In this document: piece after piece, positions 8,518 through 16,825 of the stretch | Layout: the number at the start of each line of letters is the position of its first letter | How positions within the stretch are numbered: the stretch's first letter is position 1 | NCBI RefSeq assembly: GCF_016481275.1 | Contig: NZ_JAEMNW010000001.1 | Coordinates: 1,231,531 to 1,295,530 of the forward strand | DNA: 64,000 nt | Direction: 5' to 3' | DNA from: Antrihabitans auranticaus | Lineage (GTDB): Bacteria > Actinomycetota > Actinomycetes > Mycobacteriales > Mycobacteriaceae | The notes under the pieces: generated by a model | Told to the model about the DNA's origin: nothing | What the model saw: the letters and a program-made list of their open reading frames with translations, nothing else | The model's database searches: none | Made by a program: the position numbers and the translations under genes

Positions 8518-9750
8518 ATGCCCGCATCGACGGATTCCGTCAGCCACCGCTTGTTGCCACTGCAGGTCGCGTACTTCCTGCAGGGGGTGATGCTGTGGCT
8601 GCCTGTCGAGAAGTTGTTCATGACGGAGATCGGCTTCGACGCCGCGAGCATCGGAGTCATGGCGGCAGCGTATGCCGCCGTCGTGCCCCTCATCGAGTTT
8701 CCTTCGGGAATTCTTGCCGACCGCTGGAGTAGGCGCGGCGTGCTGATCATCTCGAGCGTCGCGCTCGCCGCAACGGCGCTCATCGGTGGACTCAGTTCGG
8801 GCGTTGCCCTGTACGTCGTCAGCGCCCTGGTGCTCGGCATCTATTTCGCGATGTACTCCGGAACTATGGACGCTGCCGTGTACGACACGGTCCTGGAGGA
8901 GACCGGGGTCAGCGACACATTCGAGAAGCACCTTGGGCGCATCCGCATGATCAACAGCATTGCGCTCGTGTCGAGTTCGCTTGCAGGCGGCGTTCTTGCG
9001 GCCCTGACATCCACTCGCACAACTTATTTCACCACTGTCCCGATCGCGTTGCTGTCGGTCGCAGCGCTGCTGTACTTCGACGAGCCCCGGCTTCATCGCG
9101 CAGCGTCTGCAGGATCGCTGAAAGCGCATGTCGCAGTGACCATTCGGACGATCACGCGGCGACGCGCCCTGTTACCGATCCTTGCGCTGGCACTGCTGAC
9201 CGCGGTCGTGTCCAATGTGCTGTTCGAATTCGGACCACTGTGGCTCGCTGCGCTCGACGCATCACCCGCGTTGTACGGACCGCTGTGGGCAGGCCTCGTG
9301 TCGGCACTCGGCATCGGCGGTCTGCTCGCAGCGCGGCTCGACCTGGGCCGCGCCGAGCACGCGGTGCCACTGGTTCTGGTCATGATTACGGCGAGCATCG
9401 TCCCAGCGACAGTGCGCAGCATCGCGGCCGTGTCGGTTGCGCAAATCGTGCTCGCGATCGGCGTGATCGCGGCGAGCATCCACGTCACACGATTGCTGCA
9501 CGACTCGGTGTCCTCGACTGTTCGCACCGGAGTCGCCTCGGGCGTCAGCACGCTGTCGTGGGCAACGTTTCTACCGCTTGCTCTGCTCTTCGGCGTAGTG
9601 AGCAGAGATCACGGCGTCTTCACGGCCGGTTGGCTCATCGTGGTGATCGTCGTTGCCGCCGGTGCCCTCCTGATCACCGCCACTCGGCGCACGGTCCGCA
9701 CCCCGGCCGCGGCAGATTCCGAATCGGAGTCAACGCTTGTCGTCGCTTGA
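8518..9750 (+). CDS. MFS transporter
   Basis: 410-residue major facilitator with about twelve hydrophobic segments. The cytoplasmic loop 2-3 motif is present as GILADRWSRRG near residues 60-70, as in drug-efflux-type MFS proteins. I chose the ATG at 8518 because AGGAG sits eight bases upstream; the alternative ATG at 8479 has no ribosome binding site. The substrate cannot be predicted. The 3' end overlaps the stop of the convergent GGDEF-EAL gene by 21 bp, so the C-terminal coding sequences share DNA. Confidence 0.85.
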   Translation: MPASTDSVSHRLLPLQVAYFLQGVMLWLPVEKLFMTEIGFDAASIGVMAAAYAAVVPLIEFPSGILADRWSRRGVLIISSVALAATALIGGLSSGVALYVVSALVLGIYFAMYSGTMDAAVYDTVLEETGVSDTFEKHLGRIRMINSIALVSSSLAGGVLAALTSTRTTYFTTVPIALLSVAALLYFDEPRLHRAASAGSLKAHVAVTIRTITRRRALLPILALALLTAVVSNVLFEFGPLWLAALDASPALYGPLWAGLVSALGIGGLLAARLDLGRAEHAVPLVLVMITASIVPATVRSIAAVSVAQIVLAIGVIAASIHVTRLLHDSVSSTVRTGVASGVSTLSWATFLPLALLFGVVSRDHGVFTAGWLIVVIVVAAGALLITATRRTVRTPAAADSESESTLVVA

Positions 9751-12507
9751 TCCGATCGGCTCCGAGATCAGATCCCGGTTCCGCCCGGACAGGATCATCG
9801 ACATCGCGCTCGCCGGAACGGCCGGCGAAAAGCGGTAGCCCTGCCCGGTGCTGCACCCGAGCTCACGGAGCAACTGCACCTCTTGCACCCGCTCGATACC
9901 TTCGGCAACGGTCTCCATGCCGAGGGACTGCGCCAGGCTCACGATGCTGCGGACCAGAGCGGCGTCTCGTCCGGCGGACAGGCCCTTGATGAAGCTGCGA
10001 TCGATTTTGAGTATGTCCACCGGGAAATGATGCAGGTAGCTGAGCGACGAGTAGCCGGTACCGAAGTCGTCGATCGCGATTCGAACACCGAGTTCCCTTA
10101 TACCCGTGAGTGTTTCGAGCGTCGCCTCGGAATCGACCATGAGCACGCCCTCCGTCATCTCTAGCACGAGGCTCGACGCGGCAAGCCCAGTTTCACGCAG
10201 CACCTCGGCGATGCGCTCGACGAGGTCTGGCTGCAGCAGCTGTTTCGCGGACATGTTGACGTTGACCCGTAGGTCTTGGCGATCGGCCAGGCCCTGCTGC
10301 CAGTGCGCGGCCTGTTGGCACGCCGTCCACAGGACCCACATCCCGAGCGGACGGATCAGACCCGTCGATTCCGCTGCCGGTATGAACTGGGCGGGATCGA
10401 CCAATCCGCGTGTCGGATGGTGCCAGCGCAGTAGCGCCTCCACGCCCGTGATCTCGCCGCTGCACAGCGACACGAGCGGTTGGTAGAAGACCTCGAACCC
10501 GTCTGTTTCGATGGCACCGCGCAGGTCCACCTCCAGCCGAACGCGTTCGACGAGCACCTCGTGCATGGCGGGCACGAAGAACGCATAGCTGCCGTCACCG
10601 GCCGACTTCGCCTCGTACATAGCAAGATCCGCGTTGCGCAGTAGTTGTTCGCCGCTGACGACATCGTCGGTCAGATCGGCAATTCCGATGCTCCCGCCGA
10701 GATGGATTTCACGACCGTCGAGGCTGAACGGCTCACGGAGCGTTCCGGTGATGCGCTCGGCCAGCGCACCGAGATAGCCGCGATCGGGCGAACCCTCCAC
10801 AAGGACCGCAAACTCGTCACCGCCGATCCGCGCAACGGTCTCGTTCGGACCGGTCCGGTCGGCGATCCGATCGGCGACCTCGCACAGGATCAGGTCGCCG
10901 GACCCGTGACCGAGGGTGTCGTTGACTGTCTTGAAGCCGTCGAGATCCATGAACAACACGCTCACGGCACCGGACGAGGAACCCCGTTCGGCAACTGCAC
11001 GTTCGAGGCGATCGCGGAAGTGTGCACGGTTGGCCATCCCCGTCAGTGCGTCGTGAAACGCCTGATGGACGAGCTGCTCCTCGAGTACTTTTCGATCGCT
11101 CACGTTGCGGATGTTGAGCACGATGCCCGCCACGTCAGGGTTGTCGAGGAGATTGGTCAACGTGACCTCGACGCTGCGCCGGTCGGCTTCGCGCACCCAA
11201 GTACTCGCGAGCGAATGGATTCGAAGCGGTTCTGCCGCAGTGTATTCGAGGGCTTCCAGAAAGGCTTCGATCTCGGTTGTGTCGCCGATCATCGTCGAGA
11301 CGGGCCGGCCGATCATCGCCTCGGGCGCCAGGCCGAGGACGCGTCCGCTCGCGTCACTCTGGTAGGTGACCGTCGCGTTCCGGTCCACGACCATGATCAC
11401 GTCCGAACTGTGGGCGACCAAGGCGGCGAAGCGCTCCCTGCTCGACCGCAACTCTGCGGTACGGGCGGCGACGCGTTCCTCGAGGTGCTTGGTCAGCGAA
11501 CGGTTCTCGAGCAGTGTCAGCACCTGCCGGACGACGAGGAGGACCACGATCGCCGTCCGAAGCCAGGACACGAATGGATCGACCGTGCCGTTATGGACGA
11601 GGTCGATAACGGACGTGACGATCGCACCACCGACGGCCGCGTAGGGCAGCAACATCGGGGTGATTGCCCCTGTCGCCGGGAATCGTTCGGGCTGCGGGGT
11701 GTCGGATCCGCGCCACGGCAGCGTGCCGAGCAGTATCGCGATAAAGCCCGCGAACCAGCCGACGTCGAGAAATTCCCCCGTCGCGTAACCACCGACCGCA
11801 TAGAGATACGCAAATCCGGAGTCGGCAACCGTAATCGCGATCAACCCGAGGCCGACGAGAATGTAGGGCGCGCGGAAGTTCGCCGCGAGGCGCCGTTCGC
11901 TCATGCTCGTGTACAGCACGACTGTGATCACGACGACGTCGCCGATCGGATAGGCGAGTGCCACCGCCTCGGCGAACACACTGTCGGCTCCGGCGTCGAA
12001 CACGGTGCGCAGCACCGCAACCCAGCCGAGCAGCAGGGTCGACGCGGCGACGAGCAAACCGTCGAGCACACTGCGGAAGCGGCCGGCAGTCGTCGCGGCC
12101 GCTACGGGCAGCGAAAGCAGCGCCAGGACGGCGAGCGGCGGGAGCGCGAGGAAGCCGATGTCCGCGACGGACGGAAAGGGCAACGCGTCGTGCCGAAAGA
12201 TCTCCGCATACGACCAGCTGGCCTGCCCGGACCCCCAGGCGAGGGTCGCCATGCTGAGCAGCAACCAGAACCGGCGCAGATCACGCCGGACCGACAACCG
12301 ATAGCGAACGAAGGCTGCAATTCCCGCCGTATACGCCGCGCACACCTGCCCGACGTTGGACACGATCTGCTCGGTGGAGGTCGGCAGCACGCCGCCGAAG
12401 ACGCCGACACACCACAACGCGACCACGCCGACGGCACACAGGATGGCCACGTGCTGGCTGGCCAGCGGGCGCATCGATGCGGTCATATGCATAGTATTGC
12501 GCGCCAT
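9730..12507 (-). CDS. Membrane-bound diguanylate cyclase/phosphodiesterase (PAS-GGDEF-EAL)
   Basis: 925-residue cyclic-di-GMP enzyme. Residues 1-330 hold about ten hydrophobic segments forming a membrane sensor, followed by a short coiled coil (LTKHLEERVAARTAEL), a PAS domain, a GGDEF domain and an EAL domain. Catalytic motifs look intact: RIGGDEF near residue 562, VEALLRW with EAL at 690-692, LEMTEG and DDFGTGYSS. It could therefore both make and degrade c-di-GMP, with the net activity set by its input domains. The start is uncertain: ATGs at 12507, 12492 and 12486 are all possible. It is transcribed alone, with a 27-bp gap to the upstream SDR stop. Confidence 0.9.
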   Translation of the reverse strand: MARNTMHMTASMRPLASQHVAILCAVGVVALWCVGVFGGVLPTSTEQIVSNVGQVCAAYTAGIAAFVRYRLSVRRDLRRFWLLLSMATLAWGSGQASWSYAEIFRHDALPFPSVADIGFLALPPLAVLALLSLPVAAATTAGRFRSVLDGLLVAASTLLLGWVAVLRTVFDAGADSVFAEAVALAYPIGDVVVITVVLYTSMSERRLAANFRAPYILVGLGLIAITVADSGFAYLYAVGGYATGEFLDVGWFAGFIAILLGTLPWRGSDTPQPERFPATGAITPMLLPYAAVGGAIVTSVIDLVHNGTVDPFVSWLRTAIVVLLVVRQVLTLLENRSLTKHLEERVAARTAELRSSRERFAALVAHSSDVIMVVDRNATVTYQSDASGRVLGLAPEAMIGRPVSTMIGDTTEIEAFLEALEYTAAEPLRIHSLASTWVREADRRSVEVTLTNLLDNPDVAGIVLNIRNVSDRKVLEEQLVHQAFHDALTGMANRAHFRDRLERAVAERGSSSGAVSVLFMDLDGFKTVNDTLGHGSGDLILCEVADRIADRTGPNETVARIGGDEFAVLVEGSPDRGYLGALAERITGTLREPFSLDGREIHLGGSIGIADLTDDVVSGEQLLRNADLAMYEAKSAGDGSYAFFVPAMHEVLVERVRLEVDLRGAIETDGFEVFYQPLVSLCSGEITGVEALLRWHHPTRGLVDPAQFIPAAESTGLIRPLGMWVLWTACQQAAHWQQGLADRQDLRVNVNMSAKQLLQPDLVERIAEVLRETGLAASSLVLEMTEGVLMVDSEATLETLTGIRELGVRIAIDDFGTGYSSLSYLHHFPVDILKIDRSFIKGLSAGRDAALVRSIVSLAQSLGMETVAEGIERVQEVQLLRELGCSTGQGYRFSPAVPASAMSMILSGRNRDLISEPIGSSDDKR

Positions 12508-12534
12508 TTGCTCGCGCGACGCGTTGCGGCGCTA

Positions 12535-13302
12535 TCAGAGCGGGGTGACGTATGCCCCAGCGATCCCGCCGTCGACCAGGAACTGCGCTGCCGTCACGAA
12601 CGACGAGTCGTCACTTGCGAGAAATGCCACCGCACCCGCGATCTCTTCGGGCTCGGCGAAGCGCCCCAGCGGTATGTGAACCAGCCGGCGCGCCGCACGC
12701 TCCGGGTCCTTGGCAAACAGTTCTTGGAGTAGCGGTGTGTTCACCGGCCCGGGACACAGCGCGTTGACCCGAATCCCTTCACGCGCGAACTGAACTCCCA
12801 ATTCTCGGGTCATCGCCAACACGCCACCTTTGGATGCCGTGTAGGAGATTTGTGACGTCGCGGCACCCATTACCGCGACGAACGACGCGGTGTTGATGAT
12901 CGACCCTTTGCCCTGGCGTTGCATGTGCGGAATCGCATACTTGCAGCAGAGGTAGACCGACGTCAGGTTCACCTCTTGCACGCGGCGCCAGGCGTCGAGG
13001 CCCGTCGTGAGAATCGAATCGTCCTCCGGCGGCGAAATTCCGGCGTTGTTGAACGCGATGTCGACCGAACCGAGCTTCTCTGCCGTCCCGTCGAACAGTG
13101 CGGCAACGGCTTCGGGATCGGTCACGTCGAGCTGCACGAACTCGCCGCCGACCTCCTCGGCTGCCGCCGCTCCTGCTGTCGAATCGATGTCGGCGACGAC
13201 CACGCGGGCACCTTCGGACGCGAACCGCCTGACGGTCGCCAGGCCGATGCCGCTACCACCACCGGTGACGACCGCGACCCGATCCTGTAAGCGCTGCACC
13301 AT
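12535..13302 (-). CDS. Short-chain dehydrogenase/reductase of the glnA4 operon
   Basis: 255-residue SDR with a classical cofactor site (VVTGGGSGIG, residues 11-20), an NNAG motif, the catalytic YTASKGG and a conserved SFVAV/Ser region. The ATG at 13302 has AGGAG about nine bases upstream; longer starts would overlap the aldehyde dehydrogenase. It follows the ALDH gene by 13 bp and is the last gene of a four-gene operon arranged as Rv2860c-Rv2857c. Its substrate is probably an alcohol or carbonyl intermediate of amine catabolism, which is inference from the operon. Confidence 0.88.
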   Translation of the reverse strand: MVQRLQDRVAVVTGGGSGIGLATVRRFASEGARVVVADIDSTAGAAAAEEVGGEFVQLDVTDPEAVAALFDGTAEKLGSVDIAFNNAGISPPEDDSILTTGLDAWRRVQEVNLTSVYLCCKYAIPHMQRQGKGSIINTASFVAVMGAATSQISYTASKGGVLAMTRELGVQFAREGIRVNALCPGPVNTPLLQELFAKDPERAARRLVHIPLGRFAEPEEIAGAVAFLASDDSSFVTAAQFLVDGGIAGAYVTPL

Positions 13303-13315
13303 GTTTCGTGTTCTC

Positions 13316-14671
13316 CTATGTGGTAGCGATGAAGACGTTCTTGACTTCGGTGAAGGCCAGTGCGCCATCGGGGCCGAGCTCCCGGCCAAGGCCAGACTGT
13401 TTGAATCCGCCGAACGGCGTCCAGTAGCGCACCGACGAATGCGAATTCACCGACAGGTTCCCGGCTTCGAGCGCGCGCGACACCCGCAAGGCACGGCCGA
13501 GGTCGTTGGTCCACAACGAACCCGACAACCCGTAATCGGTGTCGTTCGCGATCCGCACGGCGTCGCGCTCGTCCTCGAACGGCACAACGGTCACCACGGG
13601 CCCGAAGACTTCCTCGGCGACCACCCTGTCCGTCGGCGAAGATGGCAGCACAACCGTTGGGGGAAACCAGAATCCGGGACCGGCGGGCGCGTTGCCGCGG
13701 AACGCCACGCGCGTACTCGGTTCGATGTAGCCCGCAACAGTCGACCTGTGCGATGCAGAGATCAACGGCCCCATCTCGGTCGTGTCGTCAGCCGGGTCCC
13801 CGACGACAACACCCTGGACGGCCGGTTCGAGCAGCTCCATGAACCTATCGAAGACACTGCGCTGCACAAGAATTCGGGAGCGCGCACAACAATCCTGGCC
13901 GGCGTTGTCGAAAACACCGTAGGGCGCCGTCGCCGCAGCCTTTTCGATATCGGCGTCGGCGAAAACGACGTTCGCGTTCTTTCCGCCGAGTTCGAGGGTG
14001 ACCCGCTTGATCTGTGCCGCACACCCGGCCATGATCTGCCGCCCGACCTCCGTGGATCCGGTGAAGACGACCTTGCGGACGGCGGGATGCGTCACGAACC
14101 GCTGCCCGACAACCGAACCCTTTCCCGGCAGGACCTGGAAGACATCTGCCGGAATACCTGCCTGCAGGGCAAGTTCGCCGAGCCTGATCGCGGTCAGCGG
14201 GGTGAGTTCCGCCGGTTTGAGGACGACGGTGTTTCCCGCAGCCAGCGCAGGCGCAAACCCCCAGGCGGCGATGGGCATCGGGAAGTTCCACGGGACGATG
14301 ATGCCGACCACGCCGAGCGGCTCGTTGAACGTGACATCGATGCCGCCCGCCACCGGAATCTGCTTGCCCAGCAAACGCTCCGGTGCTGCCGCGTAGTACT
14401 CCAGCAGGTCGCGGACGTTGCCCGCTTCCCAGCGCGCATTGCCGATCGTGTGACCGGAATTGGCGACCTCGAGACGCGCGAGATTCTCGAGATCGGCGTC
14501 GACAGCGTCGGCAAACTTGCGCAACAGGCGGGCACGATCACCGGGCGCGACCTCGCGCCAAGCGGCGAGCGCAATGTGTGCCCGTTCGATCGCAGCGTCG
14601 ACGGCCGCGAGGTCCGTGGCCTGGACGCTCGCGACGACTTCTTCGGTCGCCGGGTTGATCAGGTCCGTCAC
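13316..14671 (-). CDS. NAD(P)-dependent aldehyde dehydrogenase (AldC/PuuC-like)
   Basis: 451-residue aldehyde dehydrogenase, similar to AldC (Rv2858c). Visible motifs are VPWNFP, the cofactor-site FTGSTEVG, the catalytic Glu segment LELGGKN, the nucleophilic Cys in NAGQDCCARSR, and EEVFGPV. The GTG at 14671 overlaps the stop of the preceding amidotransferase gene by four bases (GTGA), so translation is coupled. Between a gamma-glutamyl-amine synthetase and a PuuD-like hydrolase its likely substrate is a gamma-glutamylated amino aldehyde, by analogy with the E. coli Puu pathway. Confidence 0.9.
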   Translation of the reverse strand: MTDLINPATEEVVASVQATDLAAVDAAIERAHIALAAWREVAPGDRARLLRKFADAVDADLENLARLEVANSGHTIGNARWEAGNVRDLLEYYAAAPERLLGKQIPVAGGIDVTFNEPLGVVGIIVPWNFPMPIAAWGFAPALAAGNTVVLKPAELTPLTAIRLGELALQAGIPADVFQVLPGKGSVVGQRFVTHPAVRKVVFTGSTEVGRQIMAGCAAQIKRVTLELGGKNANVVFADADIEKAAATAPYGVFDNAGQDCCARSRILVQRSVFDRFMELLEPAVQGVVVGDPADDTTEMGPLISASHRSTVAGYIEPSTRVAFRGNAPAGPGFWFPPTVVLPSSPTDRVVAEEVFGPVVTVVPFEDERDAVRIANDTDYGLSGSLWTNDLGRALRVSRALEAGNLSVNSHSSVRYWTPFGGFKQSGLGRELGPDGALAFTEVKNVFIATT

Positions 14672-15405
14672 TGCTCCCCCATTCGTTCCTGCGCCGCGGC
14701 GACGAGCGCCGCGAACAGCCGCTTGTCGGTCGCATCCTCCTCCGGATGCCATTGCACGCCAAGCAGGTACGGTCCGGTGTCGTCGATGGGCTCGACGGCC
14801 TCGATGACACCGTTCGCCGACCATGCCGTCGCACGCAGACCCGCGCCTATCTCGGCGACCGCCTGGTGGTGGTGGCAGCGGACTTCGATCTCGGTGCCTA
14901 CGATCGCTCGCACCGCACTGTCCGCGAGGGTGTTGACGATCTGCGTGCCGAACATACCCGGTGTCGGCAGGTGTTCGTCGTGACCGAGCTCGTCTGGTAG
15001 ATGCTGCACGAGCGTTCCGCCGTACACGACGTTCAGCAATTGCAGCCCACGGCACACCGCAAATACCGGAAGACGCTCCGCCTTTGCCTCGGCGAGCAGT
15101 CCGACTTCGAACGCGTCCCGCTCTGGCCGGGTGTTGCGAGTGCGCGGATGGGCTTGCTGCCCGTACCGTGCCGGGTCGACGTCGGCACCACCGGACAGCA
15201 CCAAACCGTCTATCCGCGAAGCGATCTCGGCCTGGCCGGTGCCGACCTGCGGTAGCAGGACCGGGATTCCGCCCGCGCGTTCGACAGCGTCGAGATACAC
15301 CCGCGGCAGGATTGCGCTGTGGGTGTTCCACGGTCCGTAGCGGGCATCTTCGAGGTACGTGGTGACACCGATCAGGGGTCGACGATCAGAGCCGTTCGAA
15401 GCCAC
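14668..15405 (-). CDS. PuuD-like gamma-glutamyl-gamma-aminobutyrate hydrolase (class I amidotransferase fold)
   Basis: 245-residue peptidase C26 enzyme, homologous to Rv2859c and PuuD. The nucleophile elbow FAVCRGLQLLN supplies the catalytic Cys, and the C-terminal GVQWHPEE the catalytic His and Glu. In the Puu pathway it releases glutamate from gamma-glutamyl-GABA. The GTG at 15405 is preferred because GGGAG lies six bases before it; it overlaps the end of the glutamine synthetase gene by 20 bp. The next gene starts inside its stop codon. Conserved order with glnA4, ALDH and SDR argues for one amine-utilisation operon. Confidence 0.88.
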   Translation of the reverse strand: MASNGSDRRPLIGVTTYLEDARYGPWNTHSAILPRVYLDAVERAGGIPVLLPQVGTGQAEIASRIDGLVLSGGADVDPARYGQQAHPRTRNTRPERDAFEVGLLAEAKAERLPVFAVCRGLQLLNVVYGGTLVQHLPDELGHDEHLPTPGMFGTQIVNTLADSAVRAIVGTEIEVRCHHHQAVAEIGAGLRATAWSANGVIEAVEPIDDTGPYLLGVQWHPEEDATDKRLFAALVAAAQERMGEQ

Positions 15406-16747
15406 GTTTGCGCTCCCAGTCGGTAACGGCACTCTCGAACGCAGCCAGCTCGACGTGCGCGGCGTTCACGTAGTGGTCGACCACCTCGTCCCCGAACGCG
15501 TCGCGCGCAATTGTACTGCGCGCGAACAGGTCCGCGGCCTCGCGCAGAGTTGTGGGCACGCGCTCCTTGTCCGATTCGTAGGCGTTGCCTGCGAACGGAG
15601 CTTCCAGCGCCAACTCGTTCTCGATGCCGTGCAGCCCGGCCGCAATCAGCGCGGCAACCGCGATGTACGGGTTGACATCTCCGCCGGGCAGCCGGTTTTC
15701 GGGACGAAGCGATTCGCCGTGGCCGACCACACGCAGCGAGCAGGTGCGGTTGTCCAACCCCCACGCCACTGCCGTCGGGGCGAAGCTGCCCGCCGCGAAA
15801 CGCTTGTAGGAGTTGATGTTCGGCGCCAGCAGATAGGTGAACTCGCGCAAGCACGCGAGCTGCCCCGCGACAAAGTGCTCCATCAGTGCCGAGAAGCCGT
15901 TGGGGCGGTCCCCCGCGAGCACCGCGGCACCATCAGTCGAACGCAGACTGATGTGAATGTGACACGAATTTCCCTCACGCTCATCATATTTCGCCATGAA
16001 CGACAGGCTCTTGCCCTCCTGCGCGGCGATCTCTTTCGCACCGTTCTTGTAGATGACGTGGTTGTCGCAGGTGATCAGCGCTTCGTCGTAGCGAAAGGCG
16101 ATCTCGTGCTGTCCGAGGTTGCACTCGCCTTTCGCAGATTCGACATACAACCCGGCACCGGCCATTTCGTTCCGGATCCGGCGGAGCACGGGTTCGACCC
16201 GTGCAGTACCGAGCAACGAATAGTCCACGTTGTACTGATTCGAGGGCCGCATATTCGTGTAGCCACTCGACCACGCATTCTCGAAGGAGTCGTCGAAGAG
16301 GAGGAACTCGAGCTCGGTGCCGACGAACGCCCGCAAGCCGCGTTCGTCCAGTCGATCGAGTTGGGCACGCAGCACTTGCCGAGGCGACGGCGCGACCGGC
16401 CCGCCGCCGTCGACCCGCCCGACGTCGCAGATCACCAGGACGGTCCCCGGTTGCCAGGGCACCGAACGCAGCGTCGACATGTCCGGAGCGAGCACGAAGT
16501 CGCCGTAGCCGTGCTCCCAGGACGACATCGTGTACCCGCCGACCGTGTTCATGTCGACATCGACGGCGAGGAGGTAGTTGCACGCCTCGGTGCCGTGGCG
16601 AACCACTTCGTCGAGAAAGTATTTTGCGGCGCAACGCTTTCCCTGCAGACGACCTTGCATATCGGTCATCGCCACGAGCACGGTGTCTACGACACCTGCC
16701 GCGACCTTGGCTTCGAGTTCGTGCAGGCTCAGCATTCCCTCACGCAT
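15386..16747 (-). CDS. glnA4: Glutamine synthetase-like gamma-glutamyl amine ligase (GlnA4 type)
   Basis: 453-residue class I GS-fold ligase, homologous to Rv2860c and PuuA-type enzymes. Metal/substrate motifs include FVGTELEF, SAKGECNLGQHE, NSCHIHISL and the ATP-site segment LRPENRLPGGDVNPY. It lacks a clear C-terminal adenylylation loop with the usual Tyr context and sits with catabolic genes, so it probably glutamylates a polyamine or ethanolamine rather than ammonia; Streptomyces GlnA4 is reported to use ethanolamine. First gene of the four-gene operon. The ATG at 16747 lies 20 bp downstream of a repeated intergenic palindrome. Confidence 0.85.
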   Translation of the reverse strand: MREGMLSLHELEAKVAAGVVDTVLVAMTDMQGRLQGKRCAAKYFLDEVVRHGTEACNYLLAVDVDMNTVGGYTMSSWEHGYGDFVLAPDMSTLRSVPWQPGTVLVICDVGRVDGGGPVAPSPRQVLRAQLDRLDERGLRAFVGTELEFLLFDDSFENAWSSGYTNMRPSNQYNVDYSLLGTARVEPVLRRIRNEMAGAGLYVESAKGECNLGQHEIAFRYDEALITCDNHVIYKNGAKEIAAQEGKSLSFMAKYDEREGNSCHIHISLRSTDGAAVLAGDRPNGFSALMEHFVAGQLACLREFTYLLAPNINSYKRFAAGSFAPTAVAWGLDNRTCSLRVVGHGESLRPENRLPGGDVNPYIAVAALIAAGLHGIENELALEAPFAGNAYESDKERVPTTLREAADLFARSTIARDAFGDEVVDHYVNAAHVELAAFESAVTDWERKRGFERL

Positions 16748-16766
16748 ACCTGCAGCGTAGCCACCC

Positions 16767-16806
16767 GTGCGCGGTTAGGGAGTCTATAGACTCGCTAAGT
16801 GCGCAC
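16767..16806. repeat. Intergenic palindrome, family copy 1
   Basis: 40-bp imperfect palindrome centred on AGTCTATAGACT (16781-16792), with outer arms GTGCGCGGTTAG and CGCTAAGTGCGCAC; 17 of 20 positions pair, one more is G-T. It lies between the end of ligD and the start of glnA4. The same core and GGTTAG/CTAA arms recur at 48577-48612, and a related form at 50514-50549. No T-run follows it in either direction. Confidence 0.9.
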
Positions 16807-16825
16807 AAGGGCGAAGCCCCTACCC

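Noticed and set aside
10645-12732. A 695-residue plus-strand frame opposite the GGDEF-EAL gene.
   Set aside because: The minus strand carries intact GGDEF and EAL motifs; the plus frame has compositional bias only.
15359-16789. A 476-residue plus-strand frame opposite glnA4.
   Set aside because: Shadow of the glutamine synthetase gene, which has complete active-site motifs on the minus strand.
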